Shown: positions 6,543 to 7,316 of the stretch, piece after piece | How positions within the stretch are numbered: position 1 is the stretch's first letter | How the letters are laid out: each line of letters begins with the position of its first letter | Assembly: GCA_029242825.1 (NCBI GenBank) | Contig: JAQWTF010000032.1 | Location: 1-7,316 of the forward strand | Source: MAG-120531 sp029242825 | GTDB taxonomy: Bacteria > Bacteroidota > Bacteroidia > Flavobacteriales > Flavobacteriaceae | Length of the DNA stretch: 7,316 nt | Direction: 5' to 3' | The notes under the pieces: generated by a model | Databases searched by the model: none | What the model was told of the DNA's origin: nothing | Seen by the model: only the letters and a program-made list of their open reading frames with translations | Translations under genes and position numbers: made by a program

Positions 6543-7316
6543 TTAGAATGTGTATCTCAAAATAGCATCACTATTTCTAACAAATAATAGGCTGTTATGG
6601 GTCTTTAGAATAGACCTTACTTCTCCGGTTACTTTTAACCCTTTATTTCCTGGGGTAGTTTTAAATAGAGGAGATCCAAGGGCGTCATTTCCTGTATTCT
6701 CTAAAAATGTTCCAAAACTGGCGTCGTACCTACCCACTTCTGGTTTTACCCTAAATAAGTTTCCGCCAAGGACTATGTCTGTGTCGCCATCTAAATCAAA
6801 ATCTCCAGTTTCAATGGCAAATACGGGGGACATTTGAACTTGCTTAGGAAGCGGGATAGAGTTAAAGCCTCCATTTCCATCATTGATATAAATAGAGGTT
6901 TTTAATTCAATGGCTGTTGCTTTTGTACTCAAGTTTAAAGCTTCTTCTGAAAAAATAGCCTTTAAATCTGCATTTTTAAAGCTGTTGTAATCTGGAAACT
7001 TCTTTTTAAGCCCTTTCATCTGATCGATTAGGTTATGCCTTAAGTTGTAAGGGTACACTTTACCATCTGCTGCGGTAAAACCCATTATTGGATCTAAGGC
7101 CCCATTTTGGTCAAAATCCTGAACAAAAAGACAGATGGGTTGCTCTTTACTTGCTTTAAATCTAGAGTTCTCTCCATGATTCCCCACAATTAAATCAGGA
7201 AAACCATCTTGATTTATGTCTGCGATTTTCAAGGCACTCCACCAGCCTTTGAGCTGCTGCAATTCGCTGGTTTTTTTCTTAAAAGATCCTTGATCATTTA
7301 AGAATATCTCTATACC
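6543..7316 (-). CDS. VCBS/FG-GAP repeat protein, C-terminal part, paralogue of the next gene
   Basis: The frame is open to the right edge, giving 257 aa plus stop; the true start is outside the window. The first visible residues (GIEIFLNDQGSFKKK) are already inside a VCBS blade, so the TTG at 7262-7260 is not a start but an internal Leu codon. Calcium-type loops start at fragment residues 33 (DINQDGFPD), 67 (DFDQNGALD) and 172 (DFDLDGDTD). The fragment aligns end to end with the last 250 or so residues of the downstream VCBS protein, sharing LKKKFxxYxSF, the YxNxG turn and LPxxxQMS in the same order. The two are therefore tandem paralogues that have diverged widely. By homology the missing part should contain further propeller repeats, an ASPIC/UnbV domain and a lipoprotein signal, but none of this is visible. 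Its stop lies one base before the next start. Function is presumably envelope binding or scaffolding. Confidence 0.88.
   Translation of the reverse strand, partial: GIEIFLNDQGSFKKKTSELQQLKGWWSALKIADINQDGFPDLIVGNHGENSRFKASKEQPICLFVQDFDQNGALDPIMGFTAADGKVYPYNLRHNLIDQMKGLKKKFPDYNSFKNADLKAIFSEEALNLSTKATAIELKTSIYINDGNGGFNSIPLPKQVQMSPVFAIETGDFDLDGDTDIVLGGNLFRVKPEVGRYDASFGTFLENTGNDALGSPLFKTTPGNKGLKVTGEVRSILKTHNSLLFVRNSDAILRYTF

Noticed and set aside
6541..6545. Possible frameshift splitting one very large VCBS gene into two
   Set aside because: The downstream frame opens with its own complete lipoprotein signal and a full N-terminal propeller, and the upstream frame ends where the paralogue ends, so these are two genes.
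6550..6837. Plus-strand open frame of 95 codons over the upstream VCBS gene
   Set aside because: It overlaps conserved VCBS motifs read on the minus strand and has no features of its own.
7260..7262. TTG as the start of the right-edge gene
   Set aside because: The same frame continues to the window end with VCBS-like residues (IFLNDQGSF), so the codon is an internal Leu.

Overview
The window looks like a piece of a low-GC marine flavobacterium (Bacteroidota). The reasons are AT-rich third positions, start codons without Shine-Dalgarno sequences, lipoproteins with short lipoboxes (LQSC, LLSC), an AQE-type signal peptide end, a candidate TAnnTTTG promoter box, and giant VCBS/ASPIC-UnbV lipoproteins of a kind common in that phylum. 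The genus cannot be fixed from the sequence alone.

Every gene I can support is on the minus strand, so the window reads from right to left. At the right edge (6543-7316) is the C-terminal end of a VCBS/FG-GAP repeat protein whose start lies outside the window. One base later starts a second, complete VCBS protein of 1091 aa with a central ASPIC/UnbV domain (3266-6541). One base after that starts a vanadium-dependent haloperoxidase lipoprotein of 444 aa with an intact active site (1930-3264). After 41 bases comes a vSGLT-like sodium/solute symporter of 529 aa (299-1888). A perfect 12-bp hairpin followed by a T-run (240-271) ends this unit. A separate gene then starts at 191 and runs off the left edge; only its signal peptide and a charged, proline-rich stretch are visible.

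The two 1-nt junctions argue that the VCBS proteins and the haloperoxidase are one translationally coupled unit. The VCBS proteins are predicted calcium-binding beta-propeller proteins; the complete one, like the haloperoxidase, has a lipoprotein signal and so sits on an envelope membrane. The symporter would import a small solute, probably a sugar, across the inner membrane. A reasonable but unproven reading is an envelope locus, possibly the tail of a SusC/SusD-type uptake operon, in which extracellular or periplasmic oxidation or halogenation chemistry is paired with nutrient binding and uptake. The part that would settle this lies beyond position 7316.

The only non-coding stretches are 192-298 (107 bases: terminator, small hairpin, candidate promoter) and 1889-1929 (41 bases). 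I found no RNA genes, insertion sequences, CRISPR arrays or attachment sites.
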